Made by a program: the position numbers and the translations under genes. DNA of 40,998 nt from UBA4416 sp046345275 (GTDB taxonomy: Bacteria; Bacteroidota; Bacteroidia; B-17B0; Aurantibacillaceae), in assembly GCA_046345275.1 (NCBI GenBank), contig JBKDJY010000135.1, positions 1 through 40,998 on the forward strand. The letters run 5' to 3'. Numbering within the stretch: position 1 is the first letter of the stretch; every line of letters begins with the position of its first letter. This document shows positions 34,601-40,998 of the stretch, in pieces. The notes below the pieces were generated by a model. It worked only from the letters and a program-made list of their open reading frames with translations, was not told the origin of the DNA and ran no database searches.

Positions 34601-35463
34601 ATCAAATTAACGTTGACGTAAATATTGTAGACAATGATATTTTAAATATTGAAGCATTTAAAAAATTCAAAAATGGCGAATATACTAATGCTTTATTCAT
34701 AACAGAAGAAGACGGGGATTATATCTGCGGACATGAAGTAGAAAAAATGTCTAAATCAAAATACAATGTAGTAACACCAGATGACATTGCAGAAAAATTT
34801 GGTGCAGATACTTTGCGTTTGTATGAAATGTTTTTAGGTCCTTTAGAGCAAAGTAAACCTTGGAACACGAATGGTATTACAGGCGTTCACGCCTTCCTAA
34901 AAAAATTATGGCGTCTATTTTATCCTGCTTTTCAAGGTGAGGTTTCGCTTCTCGACTCCGCTCGAAGCGACATGCCTAGAGTTACAAACGAGGAACCATC
35001 AAAAGGTGAATTAAAGACCTTACACAAAACCATCAAAAAAATTACAGAAGACATCGAACGTTTTTCTTTCAATACTTCCATCAGTAATTTCATGATTTGC
35101 GTTAATGAATTAACAGATGCAAAATGCAACAAACGCGCCATTCTCGAGCCATTGTTAATTTGTTTATCTCCTTACGCTCCGCATATTACCGAAGAGTTAT
35201 GGAAACAATTAGGTCACAAAGAAAGTATTGCGTTTGAAAAATTTCCTTTGTTTAATGAAGCTTATTTGGTTGATGATCATGTCAATTATCCAGTGTCTTT
35301 TAATGGGAAAGTAAAATTTACATTGGAATTAGCGGCTACATTAACAGGTCCAGAAGTTGAAGCGATTGTGTTGTCGAATGAACAAACTACTAAATTCTTA
35401 GATGGAAAACAGCCTAAAAAAGTAATTGTGGTTCATAAAAAAATTGTGAACATGGTGGTTTAA
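31672..35463 (+). CDS. leuS: Leucyl-tRNA synthetase carrying two in-frame DUF559 nuclease domains
   Basis: LeuRS, 1263 aa against roughly 920-960 in relatives. All host motifs are intact: HVGH at 48-51 (HIGH), TTRPDTVFG and GTGAVMAVPAHDSRDYDFA of the editing domain, TMPGWAGSSWYFLRYMDPHN, and KMSKS at 1025-1029, then the anticodon-binding helices. Two foreign blocks interrupt it without breaking the frame. Block 1 (about residues 291-440) sits between IGKSEGTSLRFQ and IEVFTTRPDT at the entry to the editing domain. Block 2 (about 674-823) sits between RAKDWKY and the YEHSTMPGW motif. Each is a complete DUF559 domain bounded by palindromic repeats. A third insertion of about 11 codons at residues 1091-1101 is a different repeat. 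There is no stop, frameshift or intein motif, so the protein is probably made as one chain with both nuclease domains as extra loops. Confidence 0.95.
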   Translation: MEYNFKEIEARWQKYWADHKTFAAKDAGDKPKYYVLDMFPYPSGAGLHVGHPLGYIASDIVARYKRHKGFNVLHPMGYDSFGLPAEQYAIQTGQHPKITTAKNIEVYRKQLDKIGFSFDWDREVRTSNPEYYKWTQWIFIQIFNSWYNKNTNKAENISSLISEFEINGNSKVNACCDEDVKQFSAKEWNSFSEKEQSDILMSYRLAYLGEAYVNWCPQLGTVLANDEIKDGVSERGGYPVERKLMKQWSMRITAYAQRLLDGLDTLDWTESLKETQRNWIGKSEGTSLRFQILTPNPSPKERGTTSHGYLTGDSEIIFALLKNAKANRKNFTETEGILWQELRNRKLESKFRRQHPIDKFIADFVCLEHKLIVEVDGEYHHTEEQKKLDDARTFILNHTGFKVIRFTNNEVKNKLENVIETIKAELSTPSPSGGGQEGASIEVFTTRPDTVFGVSFITIAPEHELVESLTTAENKKAVEDYVTIAKNRSERERQADINKITGVFTGSYAEHPFTGKQIPIWIGDYVLAGYGTGAVMAVPAHDSRDYDFAKHFGLPILEVVAGGDLEKESYDAKEGKLINSDFLNGLDVKSAMKKAIAEIEAKGLGKGKVNFRLRDAVFGRQRYWGEPIPIYYKNDIPYAVEENELPLVLPEVDKYLPTEDGEPPLARAKDWKYKPHSNSPQGGEHAKLHNWQTAGDSSYHFTKEKSQELRKNQTEAELILWEAIRKKSLDVKFRRQHIIGPNIVDFVCLDHKLVIEVDGKIHLDQKEYDAERTKQLESIGFSVIRFTNEEIIHDIENVISKIKLKLEELPKVLHAGEDLGGASYFYEHSTMPGWAGSSWYFLRYMDPHNGSEFANKKLTDYWQQVDLYIGGSEHATGHLLYVRFWTKFLKDLGHIAIDEPAKKLINQGMIQGRSNFVYRIYTYSNNNISSSVFISKNYLQKEGDFCFVKKQFQQFVGEKIRVFFNIDGIIKIAGAVNQINVDVNIVDNDILNIEAFKKFKNGEYTNALFITEEDGDYICGHEVEKMSKSKYNVVTPDDIAEKFGADTLRLYEMFLGPLEQSKPWNTNGITGVHAFLKKLWRLFYPAFQGEVSLLDSARSDMPRVTNEEPSKGELKTLHKTIKKITEDIERFSFNTSISNFMICVNELTDAKCNKRAILEPLLICLSPYAPHITEELWKQLGHKESIAFEKFPLFNEAYLVDDHVNYPVSFNGKVKFTLELAATLTGPEVEAIVLSNEQTTKFLDGKQPKKVIVVHKKIVNMVV
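32544..32580 (+). repeat. Left palindromic end of DUF559 module 1
   Basis: An outer arm (AATCCTCACCCCTAA) leads into a perfect hairpin CCCCTCTCC (32559-32567) / GGAGAGGGG (32571-32579) with loop AAA. Translated in the leuS frame it gives ILTPNPSPKERG. It is related in sequence to the other three module ends. Confidence 0.85.
32957..32990 (-). repeat. Right palindromic end of DUF559 module 1
   Basis: In inverted orientation it reads AAGCCCCCTCCTGACCTCCC from the outside inward. The hairpin is CCTCCCCC (32957-32964) / GGGGGAGG (32968-32975) with loop AGT. In the leuS frame it is read as PSPSGGGQEGAS. Confidence 0.85.
33691..33723 (+). repeat. Left palindromic end of DUF559 module 2
   Basis: The outer arm AAGCCCCACTCTAA is followed by hairpin CTCTCCCC (33705-33712) / GGGGAGAG (33716-33723) with loop AAG. 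The 10-mer AACTCTCCCC here recurs (inverted) in hutU at 38938-38947. Confidence 0.85.
34102..34138 (-). repeat. Right palindromic end of DUF559 module 2
   Basis: Read from outside inward it is AAGCCCCACCTAAATCCTCC, nearly the same as the left end of module 2. The hairpin TCCTCC (34106-34111) / GGAGGA (34119-34124) is shorter and has a 7-nt loop. In the leuS frame it gives KVLHAGEDLGGASY. Confidence 0.85.
34943..34973. repeat. Dispersed palindromic repeat inserted in frame in leuS, copy 3
   Basis: CGCTTCTCGACTCCGCTCGA followed by AGCG forms a hairpin (CGCTTC 34946-34951, GAAGCG 34964-34969). It belongs to the family of the copies at 16371 and 22704, but here it is translated (VSLLDSARSDMP) in the linker before the anticodon-binding helices of LeuRS. 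Confidence 0.8.
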
Positions 35464-35552
35464 ACCAACAAAAACTTTTTGCCAATAAATAGATTTAAAA
35501 TTCTTCATTAAAAAAAAACAAAGTATAAAGCTTTACACTATCAAGTAAAATC

Positions 35553-36791
35553 ATGAAAACAATTATTTACTTTTCAATATTTTTGCTTAGCACTTTTGCA
35601 TCCCAAGCACAATTAAAAAAGGGGATTTGGAGAGGGATCTTAAAATTAAGTGAAACCAAAAGCGAATTAATTTTACCTTTTAATTTTGAAGTCAGTTATC
35701 CTAATAATCTTCCAATTATTTCAGTCATTAATGCCGCCGAAAGAATCTCAGTAAACGAAGTAAGCATTGAGAAAGATTCTGTTATTATAAAAATGCCAGT
35801 ATTTGATACAGGCTTTAGATTAAAGCTTTCGAAAGACACCTTAAAAGGTTATTGGATTAATTATGCTAAACAGGAAAAAAATAAAATTTATTTTGAAGCA
35901 TATTTTGGAGAAGAGAATCGATTTATTCCAACCAACAAACCAAGCCTTAATTTTTTAGGAAGGTATAAAGTTGTTTTTAGTCCAAATACTAAAAATGCGT
36001 ATGATGCAATTGGCATTTTTGATCAGATTAATAATAAACTTACTGGTACTTTTTTAACGGAGACAGGAGATTATCGTTTTCTGGAAGGAATAGCGACAGA
36101 AGATAAAATGGCATTGTCTTGTTTTGATGGATCACACGCCTTTTTGTTTTTGGCAAATTCAACTAAGCGAAATTCAACAGTTGATACCCTGATTGGAAAA
36201 GTTTTTTATGGTATTTCTGGTAGCGAAGACTGGATAGCTTATCGAAATGATACTTTTGAATTGAAAGATCCAGAAAGCATTACAACTTTAAAAAGCATTC
36301 ATGAAAAAGTAGATTTTTCATTTAAAAACTTAAACAATCAAACCGTAAGTTTATCAGACCAACAATTCAAAAATAAGGTTATTATCATACAGATCATGGG
36401 AAGTTGGTGTCCTAACTGTATGGACGAAACAAAATATTTAACTGAAGTTTATAACAAATATCATAAAAAAGGATTGGAAATAGTTGCACTTGCCTACGAA
36501 AGAACGAATGATTTTGAGAAAGCTAAATCAAATGTACTACGGTTAAAAAAAAGGTTTAACGCTGAATATGAATTTTTAATAACCGGATTAACTGGCAAAG
36601 ACAAAGCATCTGAAAGTTTGCCTTTTTTAACATCTATCAGTGCTTTTCCTACAACAATTATTTTAAATAAAAACCATACCGTAAAGTCCATCTATACTGG
36701 ATTTAGCGGACCAGCAACAGGCAAAGCTTACGAAGTATATAAATTAAAAACTGAAAATTTAATCGAACAATTGTTGCTGGATACAAAGTAA
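35553..36791 (+). CDS. Secreted thioredoxin-fold (TlpA/AlkC-like) protein
   Basis: A 412-aa protein with a Sec signal peptide (MKTIIYFSIFLLSTFASQAQ, cleavage after AQA/Q). Residues about 25-250 form a beta-rich domain seen in Bacteroidota TlpA-like proteins, of unknown role. Residues about 255-405 are a thioredoxin fold: VIIIQIMGSWCPNC with the redox pair C286 and C289, and cis-proline in SAFPTTIIL. Probable periplasmic thiol-disulfide oxidoreductase; partner unknown. It converges on the photolyase gene, 6 nt between the stop codons. Confidence 0.88.
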   Translation: MKTIIYFSIFLLSTFASQAQLKKGIWRGILKLSETKSELILPFNFEVSYPNNLPIISVINAAERISVNEVSIEKDSVIIKMPVFDTGFRLKLSKDTLKGYWINYAKQEKNKIYFEAYFGEENRFIPTNKPSLNFLGRYKVVFSPNTKNAYDAIGIFDQINNKLTGTFLTETGDYRFLEGIATEDKMALSCFDGSHAFLFLANSTKRNSTVDTLIGKVFYGISGSEDWIAYRNDTFELKDPESITTLKSIHEKVDFSFKNLNNQTVSLSDQQFKNKVIIIQIMGSWCPNCMDETKYLTEVYNKYHKKGLEIVALAYERTNDFEKAKSNVLRLKKRFNAEYEFLITGLTGKDKASESLPFLTSISAFPTTIILNKNHTVKSIYTGFSGPATGKAYEVYKLKTENLIEQLLLDTK

Positions 36792-36797
36792 TTTATA

Positions 36798-38120
36798 TCA
36801 AAATAATTTCGTTTGTTTTTGTTCTGTAAGCGCTTCCTTATAAGCAGAAAGGGTTCTTAATCTGGCTGCGGCATGGTCAACAATTGGTTTGGGGTATTGT
36901 GGCGCATTAAATTCCGGAACCCATTTTTTGATGTATTCATATGTTGGATCAAATTTTTTTTGTTGTTCACTTGGATTAAAAATTCGAAAGTATGGTGCTG
37001 CGTCACAACCGCTTCCTGCTGCCCATTGCCAACCACCATTGTTTGCGCTTAAATCGAAGTCGATGAGTTTTTTTGCAAAATAAGCCTCGCCCCAACGCCA
37101 GTCAATTAATAAATCTTTAACTAAAAAACTTGCAACAATCATTCGCACGCGATTATGCATAAATCCAGTTGTATTCAATTCTCGCATGCCAGCATCTACA
37201 ATTGGAAATCCAGTTTCTCCTTGGCACCACAATTTAAATTCGGCTTCATCATGTCTCCAAATTATTCTATCATACTGTGGTTTAAATGAATTTTTAACCA
37301 CATGAGGAAAATGAAAAAGTATCATCATATAAAAATCGCGCCAAATTAATTCGTTGAGCCACGTTTCATTTAATGCCACTGCTTGTTTGGCAAGAGCCCT
37401 TATACTTACGGTTCCAAAACGCAAATGCACGCTTAATCGGCTTGTTCCATTAATTCCAGGGAAATTACGCTGTTCGGCGTAGTTTGTAACAATCGATTTA
37501 GGAATCGTTTTGGAAGGAGTTTCTAAATCCGTTTTTTCAAATCCCATCTCTTTTAATGAAGGAATTGTAAATGATTTAGTTTGAAAAAAGTTTGAAAAAT
37601 ATTTTTTATTTGGATAGGGCTTTAAGTAATAGTCAGTTAATTTCGCTTTCCATTTTCGGCTGTAAGGTGTAAAAATAGTGTAGGGTTTTCCATCATCTTT
37701 AGTTACTTCAGTTTTCTCAAATATACATTGGTCTTTGTATGTTTTAAATTCAATATCATTTAAATCTAAAAATGTTATTATTTTAGCATCACGTTCATTC
37801 GCATAAGGCTCATAATCATGGTTTGTGTATACACTTTCAATGGAATAGGAATGAATCAATTCTGTGAAAGCCATTTCTGGTGTTGTGTAAAAAACACGAA
37901 TGGATGATTTGAATTCTTTTAATTCATCGTTTAATTTGATAATGGCATCTCGAATAAATTCAACGCGCCTATCTTTTTTATCTTCTAAAGAACTTAAAAT
38001 GTTTTTATCAAAAATAAAAATTGGCAATACAGGCATCCCTTTCTTTAATGCATAATACAATCCAGCGTTATCATTTAAACGCAAATCTCTTCTGAACCAA
38101 AATATGACGATTTTTCTCAT
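36798..38120 (-). CDS. phr: Deoxyribodipyrimidine photolyase (cryptochrome/photolyase family)
   Basis: A 440-aa FAD enzyme that repairs UV-induced pyrimidine dimers with blue light. The N-terminal antenna domain starts IVIFWFRRDLRLNDNAGL. The C-terminal FAD domain has GTSRLSVHLRFGTVSIR, LNELIWRDFYMMILFHFP, GFPIVDAGMRELNTTGFMHNR and the NNGGWQWAAGSGCDAAPYFRIFNP motif. These are class I CPD-photolyase hallmarks, and the tryptophans of the electron chain region are present. It overlaps no other gene and is divergent from hutU (86 nt). Confidence 0.94.
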   Translation of the reverse strand: MRKIVIFWFRRDLRLNDNAGLYYALKKGMPVLPIFIFDKNILSSLEDKKDRRVEFIRDAIIKLNDELKEFKSSIRVFYTTPEMAFTELIHSYSIESVYTNHDYEPYANERDAKIITFLDLNDIEFKTYKDQCIFEKTEVTKDDGKPYTIFTPYSRKWKAKLTDYYLKPYPNKKYFSNFFQTKSFTIPSLKEMGFEKTDLETPSKTIPKSIVTNYAEQRNFPGINGTSRLSVHLRFGTVSIRALAKQAVALNETWLNELIWRDFYMMILFHFPHVVKNSFKPQYDRIIWRHDEAEFKLWCQGETGFPIVDAGMRELNTTGFMHNRVRMIVASFLVKDLLIDWRWGEAYFAKKLIDFDLSANNGGWQWAAGSGCDAAPYFRIFNPSEQQKKFDPTYEYIKKWVPEFNAPQYPKPIVDHAAARLRTLSAYKEALTEQKQTKLF

Positions 38121-38206
38121 TAACAGGCGAACAAATTACCAATATTAAAGTTTAGAAAATATCTAAAAAATCATTTAAATTCAACTTCAATAAAATAAAT
38201 CAATTT

Positions 38207-40276
38207 ATGATGGAATTGAAAGAATTTCAGGAGCAAATACTGAATGGGATTCCCAAAACATTACCTGCTGAAAAAATTTATGATGAAACCATTAATCATG
38301 CTCCGAGAAGAAAACCCATTTTATCTGCTGATGAAAAAAAATTAGCTTTACAAAATGCGCTGCGTTATTTTGAAGCAACACTTCATCCTTTTCTAGCAAA
38401 AGAATTTTTGCATGAATTGGAAACTTATGGTCGAATTTATATGCACCGTTTTCGCCCTGATTATAAAATTTATGCCCGCCCCATTTTAGATTATCCACAC
38501 CAATCTATTCAAGCTGCGGCCATCATGCATATGCTGAGTAATAATTTAGATTATGCGATAGCTCAACATCCCCACGAACTAATCACTTATGGAGGGAATG
38601 GTTCTGTGTTTCAAAACTGGGCACAATACTTATTAACGATGCAGTATTTAGCTACCATGAATGATGAGCAAACATTGGTTTTATATAGTGGTCACGCCAT
38701 GGGTTTATTTCCATCTCATAAAGATGCGCCACGTGTTGTTATTACAAATGGATTGATGATTCCTAATTATAGCAAACCAGATGATTGGGAAAAATTTAAT
38801 GCACTTGGCGTAACTCAATATGGTCAAATGACGGCTGGAAGCTTTATGTATATTGGCCCACAAGGCATTGTGCACGGAACATGTATTACCTTAATGAACG
38901 CCGCTCGTAAAGTTGCTAATTCTGTATCCTCATCTTCGGGGAGAGTTGGGGAGGGACTGCTATTCGTAACCTGTGGGTTAGGTGGCATGAGTGGCGCTCA
39001 ACCAAAAGCAGCAAAAATAGCAGGTCTAGTTTCTGTAACTGCCGAAATTAATCCCAAGGCTGTTCACACCCGTCATTCGCAAGGTTGGGTGGATGAGGTA
39101 TTTGAAAATTTAAATTTATTAATTCCTCGTATTAAAACAGCGCAAGAAAATAAAGAAGTCGTATCATTGGCTTACCTTGGCAATGTGGTTGATTTGTGGG
39201 AACGGTTAGTATTTGAAAACATTAAAGTAGATATTGGTTCGGATCAATCTTCGCTTCATAATCCTTGGGCTGGCGGTTATTACCCTGTTGGTTTATCATT
39301 AACTGAAAGCAATCAAATGATGGCAACTGATCCAAATAAATTTAAAGAGGAAGTTCAGAAAACCTTGGTGCGCCATATTAATGCGGTAAATAAATTACAT
39401 GGAAAAGGGATGTACTTTTTTGATTATGGAAACGCTTTTTTATTAGAAGTTGGCCGTGCTGGTGGCGATGTGTATGCTACACTTCCTCCCGTTCTGAGCG
39501 GCCATGTTGGTGCGACTTTTAAATACAACTCATACGTGCAAGATATTTTAGGTCCTATTTGTTTTGATTATGGGTTTGGTCCATTCCGATGGGTTTGCAC
39601 GAGCGCCAAAGAAAATGATTTACGAAAAACAGACGAAATTGCATTAAGTGTTTTAGAAGAAATGTATAAAACGGCACCTTCAGAAATTAAGCAACAATTA
39701 AGTGATAACATCATTTGGATTCGTGATGCCATGAAGAATAATTTAGTGGTGGGTTCGCAAGCACGCATTTTATATGCAGATAGTGAAGGACGTGTAAAAA
39801 TTGCAGAAGCAATTAATAAAGCGATAGCAGCTAAAGAAATTTCTGCGCCAGTTGTTTTAGGAAGAGACCATCACGATGTTAGCGGAACAGATTCTCCTTA
39901 CCGCGAAACATCCAATATTTATGATGGTTCTAAATTTACGGCTGATATGGCCGTACAAAATTTTGTGGGCGATGGTTTTAGAGGAGCCACGTGGGTTAGT
40001 CTGCATAATGGAGGAGGTGTAGGTTGGGGTGAAGTGATTAACGGAGGATTTGGTTTGGTTTTAGATGGAAGTATTGAAGCAGAAAGAAAATTAAAATCCA
40101 TGTTGTTTTGGGATGTCAATAATGGCATTGCCCGCCGTAGCTGGGCGCGCAACAAAGAGGCAAATTTTGCCATTAAACGGGAAATGGAAAGAACACCGAA
40201 TTTAAAAATAACTTTGCCTAATGTAGTGGACGAGGATTTGCTAACAAATTTATTTAAAACAAAAAACTCATATTAA
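38207..40276 (+). CDS. hutU: Urocanate hydratase with a small repeat-derived insertion
   Basis: An NAD-dependent lyase of 689 aa (or 688, two adjacent ATGs) that adds water to urocanate, the second step of histidine breakdown. Family stretches include YGRIYMHRFRPDYKIYARP, HPHELITYGGNGSVFQNWAQ, GVTQYGQMTAGSFMYIGPQG, TCGLGGMSGAQPKAAKIAG, SLHNPWAGGYYPVG and DHHDVSGTDSPYRETS. Between NAARKVANS and LLFVTCGLGG lie extra residues (about 241-251, reading SSSSGRVGEG) encoded by a copy of the palindromic repeat that bounds the leuS modules. The site corresponds to a variable loop, so activity is probably kept. hutH, hutI and hutG are not in the window. Confidence 0.94.
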   Translation: MMELKEFQEQILNGIPKTLPAEKIYDETINHAPRRKPILSADEKKLALQNALRYFEATLHPFLAKEFLHELETYGRIYMHRFRPDYKIYARPILDYPHQSIQAAAIMHMLSNNLDYAIAQHPHELITYGGNGSVFQNWAQYLLTMQYLATMNDEQTLVLYSGHAMGLFPSHKDAPRVVITNGLMIPNYSKPDDWEKFNALGVTQYGQMTAGSFMYIGPQGIVHGTCITLMNAARKVANSVSSSSGRVGEGLLFVTCGLGGMSGAQPKAAKIAGLVSVTAEINPKAVHTRHSQGWVDEVFENLNLLIPRIKTAQENKEVVSLAYLGNVVDLWERLVFENIKVDIGSDQSSLHNPWAGGYYPVGLSLTESNQMMATDPNKFKEEVQKTLVRHINAVNKLHGKGMYFFDYGNAFLLEVGRAGGDVYATLPPVLSGHVGATFKYNSYVQDILGPICFDYGFGPFRWVCTSAKENDLRKTDEIALSVLEEMYKTAPSEIKQQLSDNIIWIRDAMKNNLVVGSQARILYADSEGRVKIAEAINKAIAAKEISAPVVLGRDHHDVSGTDSPYRETSNIYDGSKFTADMAVQNFVGDGFRGATWVSLHNGGGVGWGEVINGGFGLVLDGSIEAERKLKSMLFWDVNNGIARRSWARNKEANFAIKREMERTPNLKITLPNVVDEDLLTNLFKTKNSY
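38927..38958 (-). repeat. Half-decayed solo copy of the DUF559-module end repeat, in frame in hutU
   Basis: On the minus strand TCCCTCCCCAACTCTCCCC matches the outer arm and first stem half of the leuS module ends (shared 10-mer AACTCTCCCC), but the second stem half has decayed (GATGAGGA). It is translated as part of HutU without a frameshift. Confidence 0.65.
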
Positions 40277-40339
40277 AATAAATCAGCGATTAAAATAAAT
40301 CATAAAAACGAAAATTATAACTAACAATTAACTAGAGAC

Positions 40340-40891
40340 ATGACTGAAAATTATACCATAAGCGGATACAACATCACTACCGATCCACATTTTCAAAACC
40401 ATAGATTTGGTTATACAACAGAACTGACCAAGCAATTAGAAACTCTTTTCGTTGAATCACAAGACAAAAAGAATAAAAAAATTATTGATAAACTATCTAA
40501 ACTTATTATTGAATATCCTTCGTCTCCTCAATTAAAAAATTTCTTATCTGTAGCACATCATATTAAGGGCAATTATGATAAGGCTATAGAAGTAAATAAT
40601 TGGATTTTGTCTGAACATCCAGATTATTTATTTGCGAAATTAAATGAGGCAAATAAATATATTGACGCTAAATCTTTTGATAAAGTTCCTGATATTCTAG
40701 GAGAATCATTAGATCTAAAACAATTGTATCCTGAAAGAAATTTATTTCATTTAGTGGAAGTAACAGGATATCTTAAAGTTGTTATTCGTTATTTAAGTGC
40801 CATAGGCAATATTGAGTTAGCGGAAAATAGACTTGAAATTCTAAAAAGTATTGATTCACTGGAGTTTCCCCATTATTCTAATCAAAGTTAA
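40340..40891 (+). CDS. TPR-like hypothetical protein
   Basis: A 183-aa all-helical protein with no signal peptide. Helix pairs such as KIIDKLSKLIIEYPSSPQLKNFLSVAHHIKGNYDKAIEVNNWIL and EHPDYLFAKLNEANKYIDAKSFDKV look like two or three tetratricopeptide units. These usually bind other proteins. It follows hutU by 63 nt in the same direction and may be co-transcribed; no hut-related role is implied. The C-terminal helices are unassigned. Confidence 0.7.
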   Translation: MTENYTISGYNITTDPHFQNHRFGYTTELTKQLETLFVESQDKKNKKIIDKLSKLIIEYPSSPQLKNFLSVAHHIKGNYDKAIEVNNWILSEHPDYLFAKLNEANKYIDAKSFDKVPDILGESLDLKQLYPERNLFHLVEVTGYLKVVIRYLSAIGNIELAENRLEILKSIDSLEFPHYSNQS

Positions 40892-40998
40892 AAAATTTTT
40901 TATTAATAGGTGCGTTAGATGATTTGAGTAAATTGTAGATGCCATCAGCCATAGAATAGCAAAAGAATACTGGTATAGCAAAAAATCGTTTAGCTAGG

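Overview
The window looks like chromosomal DNA of a low-GC member of the Bacteroidota. The evidence is a Por/T9SS type A sorting domain at the left edge, promoters of the Bacteroidota type (TTG, about 19 nt, TAnnTTTG), almost no Shine-Dalgarno sequences, a bacillithiol deacetylase (BshB1), a bifunctional HisB, and the Bacteroidota-type LeuRS insertions. The LeuRS text before its TMPGWAGSSW motif looks more like Chitinophagales/Sphingobacteriia-like lineages than Flavobacteriia, but that is only an impression. No rRNA, tRNA, CRISPR array, transposase or phage gene was seen.

Layout. 1-4 kb: the end of a secreted protein and its terminator, a 2-oxoacid dehydrogenase E2 gene (-), a tiny conserved-looking ORF (-), a MerR-like regulator (+) and a catalytically empty M16 peptidase homologue (+). 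4-8.8 kb: a GT4 glycosyltransferase overlapping bshB1, then an 864-aa membrane-anchored beta-propeller protein. 8.8-12.1 kb (-): pstSCAB phosphate uptake operon. 12.3-16.1 kb (-): a beta-helix lipoprotein and htpG, the latter with a sigma-54-like promoter. 16.4-23.8 kb (-): a his operon hisG-D-C-B-(four-helix-bundle gene)-H-A-(decayed four-helix-bundle gene)-F, preceded by a classical attenuator whose leader peptide has four consecutive His codons. 23.9-25.5 kb: a Fic gene between inverted repeats. 25.6-31.6 kb: kynU (-), a radical SAM/SPASM protein, RNase R and hemL (+). 31.7-35.5 kb: leuS. 35.5-40.9 kb: a thioredoxin-fold secreted protein (+), a photolyase (-), hutU (+) and a TPR-like protein (+).

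The most striking object is leuS. The 1263-residue reading frame is uninterrupted and keeps all LeuRS signature motifs, yet it carries two separate in-frame DUF559 (Vsr/restriction-endonuclease-fold) nuclease domains of about 150 codons each. One lies at the entrance of the editing domain and one just before the TMPGWAGSS motif. Each module is bounded by inverted copies of one short palindromic repeat (outer arm AAGCCCCAC.CTAAC, then a CTCCCC/GGGGAG hairpin). A different palindromic repeat has entered leuS in frame near its 3' end, and a half-decayed solo copy of the module-end repeat sits in frame inside hutU. Together these suggest a small nuclease-coding element that spreads by in-frame insertion into essential or housekeeping genes and leaves the host protein working.

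A second theme is insertion inside the his operon. An intact four-helix-bundle (23S rRNA intervening-sequence-type) gene and a frameshifted remnant of a different one occupy two of its junctions, and a palindromic repeat sits between hisG and hisD. hisIE is not in the window, so the histidine pathway shown here is incomplete.
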